The notes beneath the pieces are model-generated. The model was not told the origin of the DNA and ran no database searches. It worked only from the letters and a program-made list of their open reading frames with translations. A DNA stretch of 64,000 nucleotides from Proales similis (taxonomy: Eukaryota; Rotifera; Eurotatoria; Ploima; Proalidae): NCBI GenBank assembly GCA_019059635.1, contig JAGVRJ010000006.1, forward strand, positions 744,001-808,000, in the 5' to 3' direction. Within the stretch, counting starts at the first letter, position 1. Each line of letters starts with the position of its first letter. A program made the position numbers and the translations under genes. Positions 19,328 through 30,628 of the stretch are shown here, piece by piece.

Positions 19328-21617
19328 ATGTCAGACTCGAGCGACTTTGATTCAAGCGCTTCTCACGATGAGAACTTTGAGAGCGCCAATGAATCTGACG
19401 TGTTCAAGATTATGATCACCACCGACAATCACCTCGGCTACATTGAGAAGGATCCTGAGCGCGGAGCAGACTCGTTTGTGGCCTTTGAAGAGTTCCTCGA
19501 GCTGAGTAAAATCGAGGAGGCAGATTTCATTCTGCTTGGCGGCGATCTATTTCATGAAAACAAGCCGTCTCGCGATTGCCTCACAAAATGCCAAAGAATG
19601 CTACGCGAGCACTGTTTCGGAACGAAGCCGATCGAGTTTGAGATTCTGAGCGACGAAAAGATAAACTTCGGTCAAACTGGCCTGGGCCGAGCTAACTTTA
19701 ACGATCCGAATCTGAACGTCTCGATTCCCGTGTTCAGCATCCACGGCAATCACGATGACCCGACAGGAGAGCAGAACTTGTGCGCCATGGACACTCTAGC
19801 CGCCGCCGGTCTGGTGAATTACTTCGGCAAGTCAAACACGGCGTGTAATGTCGGCATTGAAGTAACGCCCGTTCTGTTGCAAAAGGGCGGGACAAAGATT
19901 GCCATCTACGGCCTGGGCGCCATAAAGGACGAGCGGCTCCATCATATGTTCGAAAAGGGCATGGTGCAATTTGTACGGCCGACCGAAAGCGTTGATGAGT
20001 GGTTCAACATATTGGTGGTTCATCAAAATCGAGTGGCACATGGCAAGAAAAATTACATACCCGAAGGATTCTTGCCCAACTTTGTCGATTTGGTCATTTG
20101 GGGCCACGAGCACGAATGCCGAATCAGACCGGAGTATAATAGCATTCAAGAATTTTACGTGTCGCAGCCCGGATCGACCACGATCACCTCACTTTCGGAG
20201 AGCGAAACCGCGCCCAAACATGTCGGGCTGCTGAAAATTCATGGCCGCGAATTTAAGATGAGACCCATACCGCTGCGCACTACGCGACAGTTTGTTCTTC
20301 AGCACATCTCACTTGGTGAAACTGGCCTCAATGAGACAGACAAGAACATTGAGCTCAAAATTGAGCAATATCTGCTCAAGCGAATAGACCAAATAATCGA
20401 AGAGTGTCGGAGGAATAGATTTTGCGACGAGCGGCAGCCGCGCAAGCCACTCATACGGCTCAAAGTCGACTACACCAACTTTGAGTCCATAAACGAGAAC
20501 CGCTTCGGACAGAAGCTGATGGACAAAGTTGCCAATCCGCGAAACGTTCTGCAGTTCTTCAGGTATGAGCTCAAGAGAAGCCTTCGCTACTTGAAAACTG
20601 GAGTGACCGTCTGCGAATAAACAGACGAGTGGTGGAAACAAAGGAAGTGGCCGAAATGGATTCGGAAGCGCTCAAGATGATCCGCATGCAAGGAGGAGGA
20701 GAGCAACTCGAGTACGTTAAAGTTCAGGATTTGGTGAGCAAGTACTTTCAAAAGGCAGAAGAGGTAGCTCAAGTTGTTGCAAATGTCGACCAGATTGATA
20801 AGAATAGGCTTTTTTGCAAAGAAAAACAAGCTCATGGTTTTGACCGAGAAAGGAATAAGTCGTGCGATTCACGATTTCATTGAAAAAGACGAAAAAGACG
20901 CCATTATGGAACTCATAAACTATCAGATAAAAAAGACCCAGGTACAGTGGCGCAGTTTTGTAATAATAAGATGACGAAAGTCGCATTCAACTTAAACGAA
21001 TTATAATAAATATTCAAAAGAGCTATTTGAAAAACGAGGTCAAGGTTCTGAATGACCTGCAAATAAACGACGAGATCAAGCGACTTCAGCAGTTCAGGTT
21101 GAGCAAAAAGGAAGACCCCGAAGAGATAGAGAATGAGATTGAACTAGCGCGGAAGGAATCGACTCAAAAACGAATCCCAGAGATCGAGCCTGCCGATGAG
21201 AGCCTATCAGACGAGAGCATAGAGCCGAGTTCGGCCGCCATCAAGCCTCCAAGTAAAGAGTCCACTCGAGGCCGAGGAAGAGGCAGGGGCCGAGGTGGCT
21301 CAGCGACTCGTGGTAGAGGCCGAGGCGCCAAGCAGACATCGGCCAACCTTTGGTCTCAAATAGAGTCAGACGAAGAAAAGACTGTAGATCTCAAGACTAA
21401 CTCGAGCAGCGTCAGAAGGGGAGTGGCCAGTGCCAAATTACTGGCGGCCACGCCAAGTACGCGACGAGGACGAGTCGACTATGAGGACAGTGACGATGAT
21501 ACTCCTGTGCTTACAAACAGCATAAACAAACGATCAAAGATAACTCAGGAGCAACCGTCTCAGCCTTCAAACACTTATAGCATATTCAAGAAAGTTTCTA
21601 ACAAGCACAATTTGTAG
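19328..21617 (+). CDS. MRE11: Double-strand-break repair nuclease MRE11
   Basis: Nuclease of the MRE11-RAD50-NBS1 complex, which senses and resects DNA double-strand breaks. Exons are 19328-20562, 20625-20763, 20831-20941 and 21021-21617. The phosphodiesterase motifs are intact: TTDNHLGY, LLGGDLFHENKPSR, IHGNHDDP, VVHQNR and WGHEHEC. The capping domain follows (VDYTNFESIN, VANPRNVLQFF/RRVVETKE), then LVSKYFQKAEEE/LMVLTEKG and FIEKDEKDAIMELINYQ. A C-terminal Gly-Arg-rich stretch (RGRGRGRGRGG and RGRGRG), as in other animal MRE11 proteins, is a likely methylation and DNA-binding region. The ATG chosen precedes a Ser/Asp-rich leader; the longer open frame from 19226 has no family support. Confidence 0.95.
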
Positions 21618-21828
21618 TCGGTTCGTGTAAAAAAAATTTTTAAATAGAAATCATCGACTTGATATTGAATCACGAGTACCAAGCATTTTCGCATAATCAA
21701 AAAATTTAATCAATAATAAAGAGTGATCGATTCTGCGGATTGTTCAGTCGAGCGATGTAAAGGTGTGATGACCTTTGTCAGTGAGAGCTTAGTATTAGAA
21801 AATAATAACTGAATTTGGTGTGGCCAGA

Positions 21829-23837
21829 ATGATCGAGGGATTGAGTTTGGAGGATTTGGTGAACATGAGCGCCGGCGTAATAGGCCTCTCGATTCTCACC
21901 ATGCCCTACTGCTTTGCTCAGGTTGGAAAAATTTATTCGCCTTTTCAGACTTGATGCGGCTTTACATCTGAGCTGAAAAGACCGGTATCGTGCTTGGCAC
22001 AATATGCTTAATCCTCAGCGCTTTGATGACCTCCTACTCGTGCAAGCTGCTAGTTCGAAGCATGAATCTCTTTCAGGCTCGCACCCTCGAGTTTCTTACT
22101 TATCAGTTATTCGGGCTGTCGGGCAAAGCTTTTGTCGAGATCTGGTTTGTTTCATATCTTTACAATATCGCTCCATTCACTTGAACTGTTTCAATTTTCT
22201 CAAGCGTTGTTCTTTTGCTTTACGGCAGCACCATAACGAACCAGCAGATTTTAAACGACACAGGACCTTTTCTAATCGAAAGCATCTTTGGTGTTCAAGT
22301 AACGATCTATCCCACATTTAATCCGATCACCTTTTTAGTCTCGTTGCTGACTCTTAGGTTCCTCATACGCTTTTCATGGTTTTATTCACAGTATTCATAG
22401 TTTTACCGATATGCCTTTCGCCCACGCTCGACAAGGTACAGCGCATAAGCGCGTTCGCAGTTTTCTTCTACCTGTTGTTCGGAGTTTACGTGAGTAGATA
22501 GCATGCTCAAACGCATCTAAATCTGAATCATCATTTGCCTTTCATTAGCTCGCCTGGCTAGGCATCAGCCGGTTCTTTACATTAAAAACAGGAGAACTAT
22601 TGAGCACATGGAACTTGATGGGAATGATAAAGTGCTTTCCAATATTTTCCATTTCGTTCTCTTGCCAAACGTAATCATCTAGTCGAGTCAATCTAGCTCG
22701 GCCTTGTTTAACTCTTTAGCTCGGCTGGACGTTTAGAATCTTGTTTGTTGTACATGATGAACTCAGCGAGGAGAACAAGCCATTAATTACCAAGCTGGTT
22801 GACATTGGCATTCTGACTGCCTTCATCGCTTATTTTCTGGTACTTGTGCGCATCGCCGTGTCTGTGTGTTTTGCTCAAATTTTCCGCACCAGGTTGGCTT
22901 CTTTGGCTACATTGCCTTCTTTGATCTGGACCTGCCTGGAAACGTCATTTCGGCGCTGCCATCGGGCATTTTAAAGCAATTCTTTTTGCTTGGCTTTGTG
23001 ATCTGTATTGTTGCCTCATTTCCGTTCTTGATTTTTCCATGTCGCCTGAGTGTTTTCAGCTTCTATTGTTCGGTAAGTTGTTTTTTTACGTTACACTTGT
23101 ACGAGACGGCCAGAACTTGGAGGCTTCGGTGAAAAGTTGCAACGAAGAATCGCTGAAGTCTCAATGCCGCATGTTACTTTTTCGGTGATAACGCACATGC
23201 TGGTCATTTCCACTGGTCTGATTGCCATTGTACTGCCCAACAGTAAGAAAGATTGAAATCATTCTCAGCTCGAATGTCGACTCATTTCGTAAAAAAATAG
23301 TCGAATTCATTCTGAGTTTAACTGGTGCGACCACAGGATCTCTCATTTGCTACATCTGGCCTGCCCTTATTTATATCTATTCCACCACCAAGTTCAGCGA
23401 GTACCGAAGTCTGATAGTAAATGTAGGTTTGCTGAATCGACCTGGTCACGATTGAGCTACAATCGGATTCAAAGATATTCCTCTGCGCCGGACTGACTAT
23501 TTTCTTCCTGTGCACTTTGACAACTTTTTTGAATTTCGAGCCCACCAAACAAGATACGCAAGAGCAGCTGGTGCTTAATCAAGGTGCTTTTCACTCTCTC
23601 ACTGAGCAACTAGCTTTCAATGTTAAACTTGGCCTTTTGTAAGCTCACGTAAACAAGAGCATCCTCATCCAATCGTTGATCCAAAATCAACACCAAGTCG
23701 AGAATGCCCTGAAAAGGGACTTGTCCGGCAACGACCGAGCCGAGCCTCCTATTCCCAACGATCAAGCAAACTTGCAAGTTCACATGGTTCAGAAGCGAGG
23801 GGAAGAAGTGTTAAATCAAGACAAAAACCGTCAGTAA
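21829..23837 (+). CDS. Sodium-coupled amino acid transporter, SLC38A10-like
   Basis: Multi-pass membrane protein of the amino acid/auxin permease superfamily. Spliced reading begins MIEGLSLEDLVNMSAGVIGL then SILTMPYCFAQ/TGIVLGTICLIL, matching the SLC38A10 first helices ([22 protein letters not shown]). Further matches are SCKLLVRSMNLFQARTLEFL, the stretch VGFFGYIAFFDLDLPGNVI, FPFLIFPCR, and LTGATTGSLICYIWPALIYI near 23.3 kb. The C-terminus after the last helix is hydrophilic and Gln/Asn-rich (HQVENALKRDLSGNDRAEPP). It is much shorter than the very long tail of vertebrate SLC38A10. At least eight short introns are present; those around 22.4-23.2 kb were placed approximately. Substrate specificity cannot be read from the sequence. 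Confidence 0.8.
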
Positions 23838-24003
23838 CTCGGTGCGAAGATGAATGCTTTATTATTTATGTGCTTCAATTCTGTTTTCGACATTCATACC
23901 AATCTGATACGCCAATCCGATAAATACCGAATCTAAATAAATTGAGACGTTATTTTGAGCGCATATTTCGAGTTCTAGCAGAACACTCTTCATGTTCCCG
24001 TGT

Positions 24004-24783
24004 TTAAGCGGCCCATTTCAGACACCTTCAAGTTGTAAATAATTAACCCGGTCACTGATTTGAAAACACTTCCGCTACCTGGTGTCGCGATGAGCTTCGA
24101 GGCATTTTATGCAGCAGTACCGCTGGCCACACTGAATGCATGTGTAATTAGAAGAGAAAGTGCATGAGAGTCAAGGAGAAAGGAAGAGGCAAAAGACTGA
24201 GAATGCGCTTTTTTTTTAATCAAAAAGGATATCCACAAACTGAGCAGAGTTTCCGTGCCGGGAAACGCGACGGTCCAGCTTCGATTGTAAAATAGTTGTA
24301 CTTTTGGTCTCTGGATAGAGTGCGCTATTTAAACCATCGAACATTTAGACCAAAACCGCTTGTGCTTTTTCTCACTCTTCACTCTACCTCTTCTTCGAGC
24401 AGTGCGGTGAAATTCTTTCTCATGCGAAGTTTGGAGTCGGCGCGAAGTTTCTTTCGCCTGAGGCCAGGTCCTTCACTCGACTCTGTCACGTCGACTGCGG
24501 GGACGCTGATCACGCTCAAAAAGCTATTCGCATCGCCTCGATTCAAATCATTCACGCTTATCTCGGCGTCAAGTGCAAACTTTTGCTGAAGTTTCTTGTT
24601 CAACTGGAGACGATAATCCGATACTTGAATGCCGGCGTGCTCCTCTTGAAAGTTGTCTTTTTCTAACGCTTCCAGCTGCCTTTTCAATCTTCTTCTTCTG
24701 GTTGCTTCGTCCAGCACGATCGTTCTCTCAGCCACCTTCGACCTAGCTTCGAGTTTTTCTTTTGCATAAACGCTTACAGCCAT
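24004..24783 (-). CDS. ZNHIT1: Zinc-finger HIT protein 1 (SRCAP/SWR1 chromatin-remodelling subunit)
   Basis: Nuclear subunit of the SRCAP complex, which exchanges histone H2A.Z into nucleosomes. Exons on the minus strand are 24783-24388, 24300-24233, 24159-24079 and 24025-24004, giving 188 residues. The N-terminal block RTIVLDEATRRRRLKRQLEA and LEKDNFQEEHAG, and RMRKNFTALLEEE, match human ZNHIT1. The zf-HIT finger assembles as CSVCGFSSNYTCIQCGQRYC then CIKCLEAHRDTRCLKWAA and stop, with all cysteines and the His in family spacing. The finger is correct only if the second intron (24232-24160) is removed as a U12-type AT-AC intron. The middle of the protein is longer than in human. Confidence 0.92.
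24160..24232 (-). other. ZNHIT1: U12-type AT-AC intron inside the ZNHIT1 zinc finger
   Basis: The 73-nt intron begins ATATCCTTTTT, a perfect match to the minor-spliceosome donor ATATCCTTT. It carries CTCCTTGAC at 24178-24170, one mismatch from the branch consensus TTCCTTRAC. It ends CAC 11 nt after the branch A (24171), inside the 10-16 nt window typical of U12 introns. Splicing joins TGT GG/T TTC, giving CGFSSNYTC aligned without gaps to human CGFPSPYTC. Confidence 0.88.
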
Positions 24784-25050
24784 CGAAAATCTCTTTGTTT
24801 ACTCGAATCCTTTATTTCTGCCATCTCTCGAGCGATCTGGCTGACGCAGTTTTGCTTTAGAAGATTTTATTCTCAATTTACGAAATTGAATGCGATTAAA
24901 CTGTTTATGAACAAATTTCAGCACTGGTTGTATTTGATTTGAATGAGTTTCTAATTCGGATGCAATTTGAGCAAATTATGCGCGTTTAAAATTATTGTAC
25001 AATCGGCTGACCCGTCCCTTGCCGATGTCGAAGCTCTAGAGTCGAGCAAT

Positions 25051-27858
25051 TTAATAAAGTAATCCTAAATGCCAATCTCATTTAGCTTGAATCTTTTGAC
25101 GCTTTCTGGTTCCCTTACCTGCGATGCAAGCTGAAGGCAAGAAGAATTCCAAATTAGACAATCAGATTGACAATGAACTGGTTGGTTAGCCGCCTTACCG
25201 TTGAGAAAGTTTGCCAAATTGCCGGCAATCATCGCCTTCAATGCAAGTTTGGCGTAGACTTTTCCATTTCTTGGCTCCATAGCGGTCAAGGCTCCGATCG
25301 TTAGCCCGACTGATGCAAAATTTGCAAATCCACACAATGCGTAGGTGGCAATCACGGTCGATCTTTCCTATTAGGATCGAAATTCAAGCCACAGGTCAAA
25401 TTGGGCAAGAGCTCTAAAATTGTGATAAAGGCAGCCATGGTTGTTTTCTTACGTTCCAGACCATGATCAAGTCCTTGGGCACAGGGAGCGTATGGTTTCG
25501 ATACAAATCGATCGTTCCGTCGGCAATTATCTCCTGCTTGAACCTGATCGCTCTGCCCAGCTGTGCGTATGCAGCGAATTCGTTGACAAATATTTTTATT
25601 CCGATCAGCTTGGACACACTTCGGCAATCTTCCATCTCAACTCCCTTCAAGAGTACTTGTTTTTCACTTGTCTTGTTTAACTGTGTTAAAGCAATTCAAC
25701 TGACCATGAGAAATGAAAACGGCCAGAAAAGAAATTGCATCACTCCCTTTGAAAAGCAGTCAAAAAAACGCTTCGCTTTGCTAGCAGCGTTTTTTTTTTA
25801 CCGTTAAGCCGATTTCCTCGAATCCGATGAGATTAAATACCCATGCAACCATCGAATCTAAGAAAGCAAAGAAGGCAATGAACGCTATCAGATTGGCGAC
25901 GATGGCCGCGCACTGCCAGTTAATTGATTGAAGACGATTGCCTAAAAACGAAACAGGAGCAGGAATCTCACGTTTTTGACCACTCTGACGGCTCCGACCG
26001 ACAAGGCTTCAAATGCATTTGTGCACTCTCTAGACGAAACAGTTCTCAATTTGGCTTTTCAAAACCGATATTCTTCTAAAACTCACTCTTTGGGAAGGTC
26101 CTTTATCATTTCCCAGTTGGCTTCTGTAGAGTTGGTTTCGGGAAAGATAAGCTTCGCCATATTGAGTGAAGCTGCGGCCGACATTAGGCTTGCAACGATC
26201 AGATGATTTGCCGCTATCTAAGGATTCGATTCAAATTGACGGCAAATGAGAAAAGTTTTTTCCCGCTGCCTACACCAAATCCAACGAATGCGGCCAATAC
26301 CGAACCAGATGCCTGAAATCAGAGTTTATCGGTTGGCGCAAGCACAGGACGCGAGTGAATCGATTACGCTTGCAAATCCACCCGTCATCATGGCAAATAT
26401 CTCGGACTTGAACGCAATTAGTCGTTTTTTATGAATGTAGTCTGAGCAGAATTTACTTTGGTCATTTTTGAAAGAAACGGCTTGAGCAAGAGGGGCGCCT
26501 CAGTTTGGCCGAGAAAAATGTTTGCAGTCGCGTTCAGGCTCTCGGTGGGGCTCGTGCCCATCAAAATCTTTATTAGCCAGCTGAGCTTGAGTGTAACATA
26601 TTGCACAACGCCCATGTAGAACAGAAGATTGATAATCGAGCCAAAGAAAATTATGACTGACAACGCCTTGTGCAACCTGTTCAAATCAAGTGAAACGATG
26701 CGTGCCTCGCATTCTTACCTTAAATGCAAAATAGTGGTCGCGGAAGTTCTCTCCGAACACAAGCCTGGCCCCTGCGTCAGTAAAGTCCAAGAAAATCACG
26801 ACCTGATCGCTCAAGTATTTGAAGAGTCGGTAGCCGAATTGATTTCGCAGCAGAAAAAAGCCCAGAGTGGTTTGAATGATCAGGCCGCTCCAAAGGATAT
26901 TGAGTTTAATCTTACAGCCGATTCAGATTAGGGGCTTGAGTTGGTAGCGATTTTAGCTTGTGTAACTGCATTACGTTTTCTGGCTCGTAGGAGATTATTA
27001 CGCCCACAAGTATGAATGCAGCCATTCCGGCCAGCGAAAGCAAGTTTCTCTTCTCCTTTATACTAATTCCAATCAGAACGCAGATCACAAGAGTGACAAG
27101 AAGGCGCGCGATCCTTTTTTTAGATTCGATTGAACACGCTCAAAACTGACTCGAGTTTAGAGGGTTGGTCGGCAGAGTTCTCACCAAGGTAAATAGGCTA
27201 TCCAGCGGTGCGAGCGTTTAGGAATTTGATAATTAAACTTTTTTACCAACACTCTGTCCCAGAAAAAGCAGAACAAAGCGATTGATAAGATGATCAAGAA
27301 CGCCAGTCCTTTTCGATTGATTGAATTGACTCTGTTCATTAAAGAGATCGTGGCATCTCAAACGTCGCTTTTACCTCGATTGTCGCTAAAAATGTATGCC
27401 GTCTTAAACGTCTCCCATCCGTCCCTAAATAAATGCCTGAACGGATTGCTGATAATCATAACAGCAACTGTGTAAGCAATGCAGACAAGTAGAGCTAGAA
27501 CAAAGAGGACTTGTCGAAAAAGCGGCTTTTTAGGAAGCTACTCTTACAACACTGGTTTCTGCATTCGGGCAAGTTCTGCTCACCTTTGCCCATAAAGTGC
27601 CGACTTTAGAGGGCAGTTGGAGGAGACTTTTAAAGCTAAGGCCGCGATCTGGCTCAGAGTGGTCACTCGCTTCACTTGCTTCCCTTATTTCTAGCTGTTT
27701 GATGCTTCCGAACGAAGGAAGATATGCGCCGTTGAGCTTTCCGCCTTCCTCATGACTCCTTGAATGAGGCCTGATTACGGCTGAGTTGAAATTTTCTTAA
27801 GTCCAGGGACTTACTGGACAAAACTGATCGGAAGCTCGAAACCGTGGGCGGGCTGCAT
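25051..27858 (-). CDS. Concentrative nucleoside transporter (SLC28 family)
   Basis: Plasma-membrane cotransporter importing nucleosides with sodium. The first exon encodes MQPAHGFELPISFVQ and a short hydrophilic N-terminus. Transmembrane blocks follow: FRQVLFVLALLVCIAYTVAV; the conserved gate region SVIIFFGSIINLLFYMGVVQ; then GTSPTESLNATANIFLGQTE and APLLLKPFLSKMT. These correspond to the family's G-SPIES..N-F-GQTE substrate and sodium site. Near the end, TYALCGFANFASVGLTIGAL and NFLNACIAGLLY plus stop match the SLC28 C-terminal helix. The last residues require a 12-nt exon (25119-25130) and a final 14-nt coding exon. Many short introns were not all traced. Substrate preference (CNT1, 2 or 3) cannot be assigned. 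Confidence 0.85.
25119..25130 (-). other. 12-nt microexon of the SLC28 transporter
   Basis: CTTGCATCGCAG is flanked by a 68-nt GT-AG intron (25198-25131) and a 54-nt GT-AG intron (25118-25065). In frame it supplies the middle of N-ACIAG-LLY, matching the VNACMAGILY end of vertebrate SLC28 proteins. Its length is a multiple of three, so skipping would keep the frame and delete four residues. Confidence 0.7.
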
Positions 27859-28755
27859 TTCAAATAAACTCGAACCTTTCAATTTTGTTGCAAGCGAATA
27901 AATGATTTGAAAAATAATTGAGAATGATAGCCGAAAGGTCACTGCTCTCGCTTTTCATATTTCTGAATTGTATGATAAATCCATATTTAATTTAACTTTA
28001 ACTTATACGCCCCGGCCCGAACTAGAACCTATCGTAAATCGTAACCGGAATTTCTTAACCGCGCATCGGGGTGTATCAATTACGTTGAAGTTGATTCACG
28101 TCTTCGTTTTTATAGGCCTACGAGGCTACTGTTTTCCCTTCATGTGAACGCATTTAAGATTAGACAACGGCCAAACAGCCGGAGAAAATCTTGGAGCGGC
28201 CGTAGTTTCAATTTATTTCGGTGCGAATAATTGTTTATCAGCGCGGCGAAATTGCCGGGCGACAAGTTTTCGAACGCTTGTCTAAATAAGGGGAAATGGC
28301 AGAGTGAGCTCGACGCAATCATTAGACACCAGCCAGAGGCTAATTAACAAAACATGCAAGCTATGCTGGAGCGAAAGGAAAATAAAGTTGAAAGCCGATA
28401 CATTTATTATTGTTAGAGTGGGCCAGCTCTCTGAGGCGAGTGTTTAGTTATGCAGAGTTGTGTTTTTCATGGGAGCGCTTTCTGCTAACAAAAATTTGGA
28501 TAAACCAAACGCAAATGGCTGTTGACAAAAGGGGTTGTTGGCTGCGAAGCCCTTGAAAGATGCGAACAGTTGCCAAGACACGCATTAGCCAACTCAGCCT
28601 ACTCCGGCTTGGAGTTTTGAATATCCATTTCGAGATTGAAAACTAGTCCACCATGCTCAAGTGTAGTTGAAGAGGCTAAACTCTTTTCTGGTTGCCAAGT
28701 CACAATCCGAATTTCGGTACGAGTTGCTCACAAAAGAGGCAACTGACTTTTTGCG
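27859..28755. other. Divergent spacer between SLC28 and the BTB protein
   Basis: About 900 nt upstream of two divergently oriented genes. It presumably holds both promoters. I see no open frame with family resemblance, no tRNA and no clear TATA box. Confidence 0.4.
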
Positions 28756-29900
28756 ATGGAGACTTTCAAGCGGTTGAAAGAGTGCGGACGGCACGAAAAG
28801 CGCCTATCCGAAGATGACGTGCTCAGGGTATGCGAGACTTGTTCGCGTTCCTTTTACATGTGCGAACTGTGTCGGTCAGCCAGAAGCATAAGCGCCCCAA
28901 ACAACATCTGTAAGTTGCTCAAATTCGCCAAACTTGAAGCCAAAATACAATGCCAATGAACCAAGGCTATCGCTGCGCGCCCGCGCTAAAAACCATGAAG
29001 ACAGTGATTGATAAAAAAGAATTCGAGAACATCGAGCTTCAGAATCAGCTCAAAAAATTCTCCTCCGAAGCCAGAGCGGGCGAAGAGTTCAAAAAGCAAA
29101 TGCAACGTCTCAAGCGTCAAAATGAAGAAATGCGAGCCAAGTTGAAGATTATGCACCAGGAGCTTGAGAACGTGCAATCTATCAATGCCGACCTGAGTGA
29201 CGGCAGCCGCCATTTGAAGCAAGAGCTCAGTCAGCAGAATGAGCTCAAGAAAATAATGCGAGCTCTTTTGGAGACGGAGGAGCTCACCGACTGTGAAATT
29301 GTGTGCGAGGACAAGCGAGTGGCGGCCCACAAATGCATTGTGGCCAATCGATCGCCAGCGCTCAAAGAACTGGTCAAACCGCCAGCTGAAGCAAAAGGCT
29401 CAAAAGGCAGAAGCAACGGAGGAAAAGCTCCGGCCATTCAGGCTATAAATCTCACCGACGTTGACCCGAGCGTCTTCCAAGAGTTTGTGGCTTTCTTGTA
29501 CACGAACGAAATTCACGGTGAGCCTTCTGACCAGCAGCTGAAATATTTGATAAGGGCAGCGGAAAAATACGAGCTAAATAGCCTAAAGCTCGAGTGCCTG
29601 AGCTTAATGGAGCGCCGCTTGAGCCGATCGACCGTGGTGCCCTTACTTATCGAATCATATCAGATCAAGAACGAGCCTCTCAAGCGCAAGTGTATCGAGT
29701 TGATTCATCGAGAAAACTTGGACTTGGAAAAGTCAACTCAATGGAGAGAGTTCAAAGAAGAAAACCCCAAACTTGCACTCAGTATTTACGAAAGCTATGT
29801 AAAGGAGCAAACAAGTCTGCTACGAGCTGCAGCTAGCCAAGACAGAACGGATAGCAATGGGCCTACTCCACGCAGCCGAGCTCCAACTTTTCGATCTTGA
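28756..29900 (+). CDS. Cys-rich / coiled-coil / BTB domain protein, family not recognised
   Basis: Two exons: 28756 to about 28909, and about 28966 to 29900, joined as SAPNNIC/YRCAPALK. The N-terminus has paired metal-ligand spacing, C-x2-H, then CETC, CELC and CYRC, suggesting a small zinc-binding module of B-box or treble-clef type. A coiled coil of roughly 90 residues follows (QNQLKKFSSEARAGEEFKKQ onward). Then comes a BTB/POZ domain: LTDCEIVCEDKRVAAHKCIV, ANRSPALKELV, DVDPSVFQEFVAFLYTNEI and LKYLIRAAEKYELNSLKLEC. A BACK-like helical tail ends in a basic Ser/Pro stretch. BTB proteins often serve as Cullin-3 adaptors, which is inference here. The order zinc module, coiled coil, BTB is unusual to me. 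A poly(A) signal is at 29965-29970. Confidence 0.72.
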
Positions 29901-29970
29901 TCAAATCTACGATTTCATCATTGACGAGTCAAAGCCCACTTAGAACTCGTTCGTCTGTAATTCAAATAAA

Positions 29971-30628
29971 AAAAAAACTTTTTAAATGAAGAGAAATATA
30001 TTTTTATTTATTGTGCGATTGAAAAATCTTGTTCTCTTTCAACTTTGAAATAATTGGCCTTTGACTTAGCTTCTATTAGGCATTTTGATTTAATTCAATC
30101 ATTTCGTTGTCCAGCTGGATAGACTAAAAGGCTCTCATCACTCGGAGCTGAATCTCATTGTTCCGAATTCAACAGGTAGGTGGCTCTTGAGAACGTGGCC
30201 CTTGGAGTTTGTTATTTGTTCTGTTAGGAAATAGAGGGACACATGGAATCAAATGGAAAATCAATTGTTGGAAAAACTTGACGAGCAAGATAGTGCGGAA
30301 CAAAGTTGGAAGTCTGTGGTTCTCCGGTCTAGTAGAGCACTACGATGTGAGCATCTGTATTCTCAATTACCAGCCTGGTCTCAACATCGGAAACGAGTGC
30401 GAATGCAATATGCGGAGGGAAGGCTTATTATGATATAAATAGATTAATTGATAGATTGTTGCCAAGTATTCTTTAGGTGATTTATTTTATGCCATTTGTA
30501 CACTGAATTAGCACTTTTTGAACAAGCAAATGACAGGCAAGAGACTTAAGCGAAAATTTCCATTTGACTTACAAAATACGAAAAATAGCCAATCAAAACA
30601 GATAACGTGGACAATAAAAACGAAGTAT
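29971..30628. other. Convergent spacer between BTB protein and RASA1
   Basis: About 660 nt holding the 3' ends of two convergent genes. Short open frames on the plus strand show no family resemblance and look like chance. Confidence 0.35.

Noticed and set aside
21759-21776. Inverted repeat AAAGGT-N6-ACCTTT upstream of the SLC38A10-like gene, a possible receptor site or hairpin.
   Set aside because: A 6-bp stem is within chance for this length and nothing else supports it.
25065-25118. A 26-nt intron before the last SLC28 exon.
   Set aside because: The acceptor ATTTAG gives a 54-nt intron and the family-matching end AGLLY.
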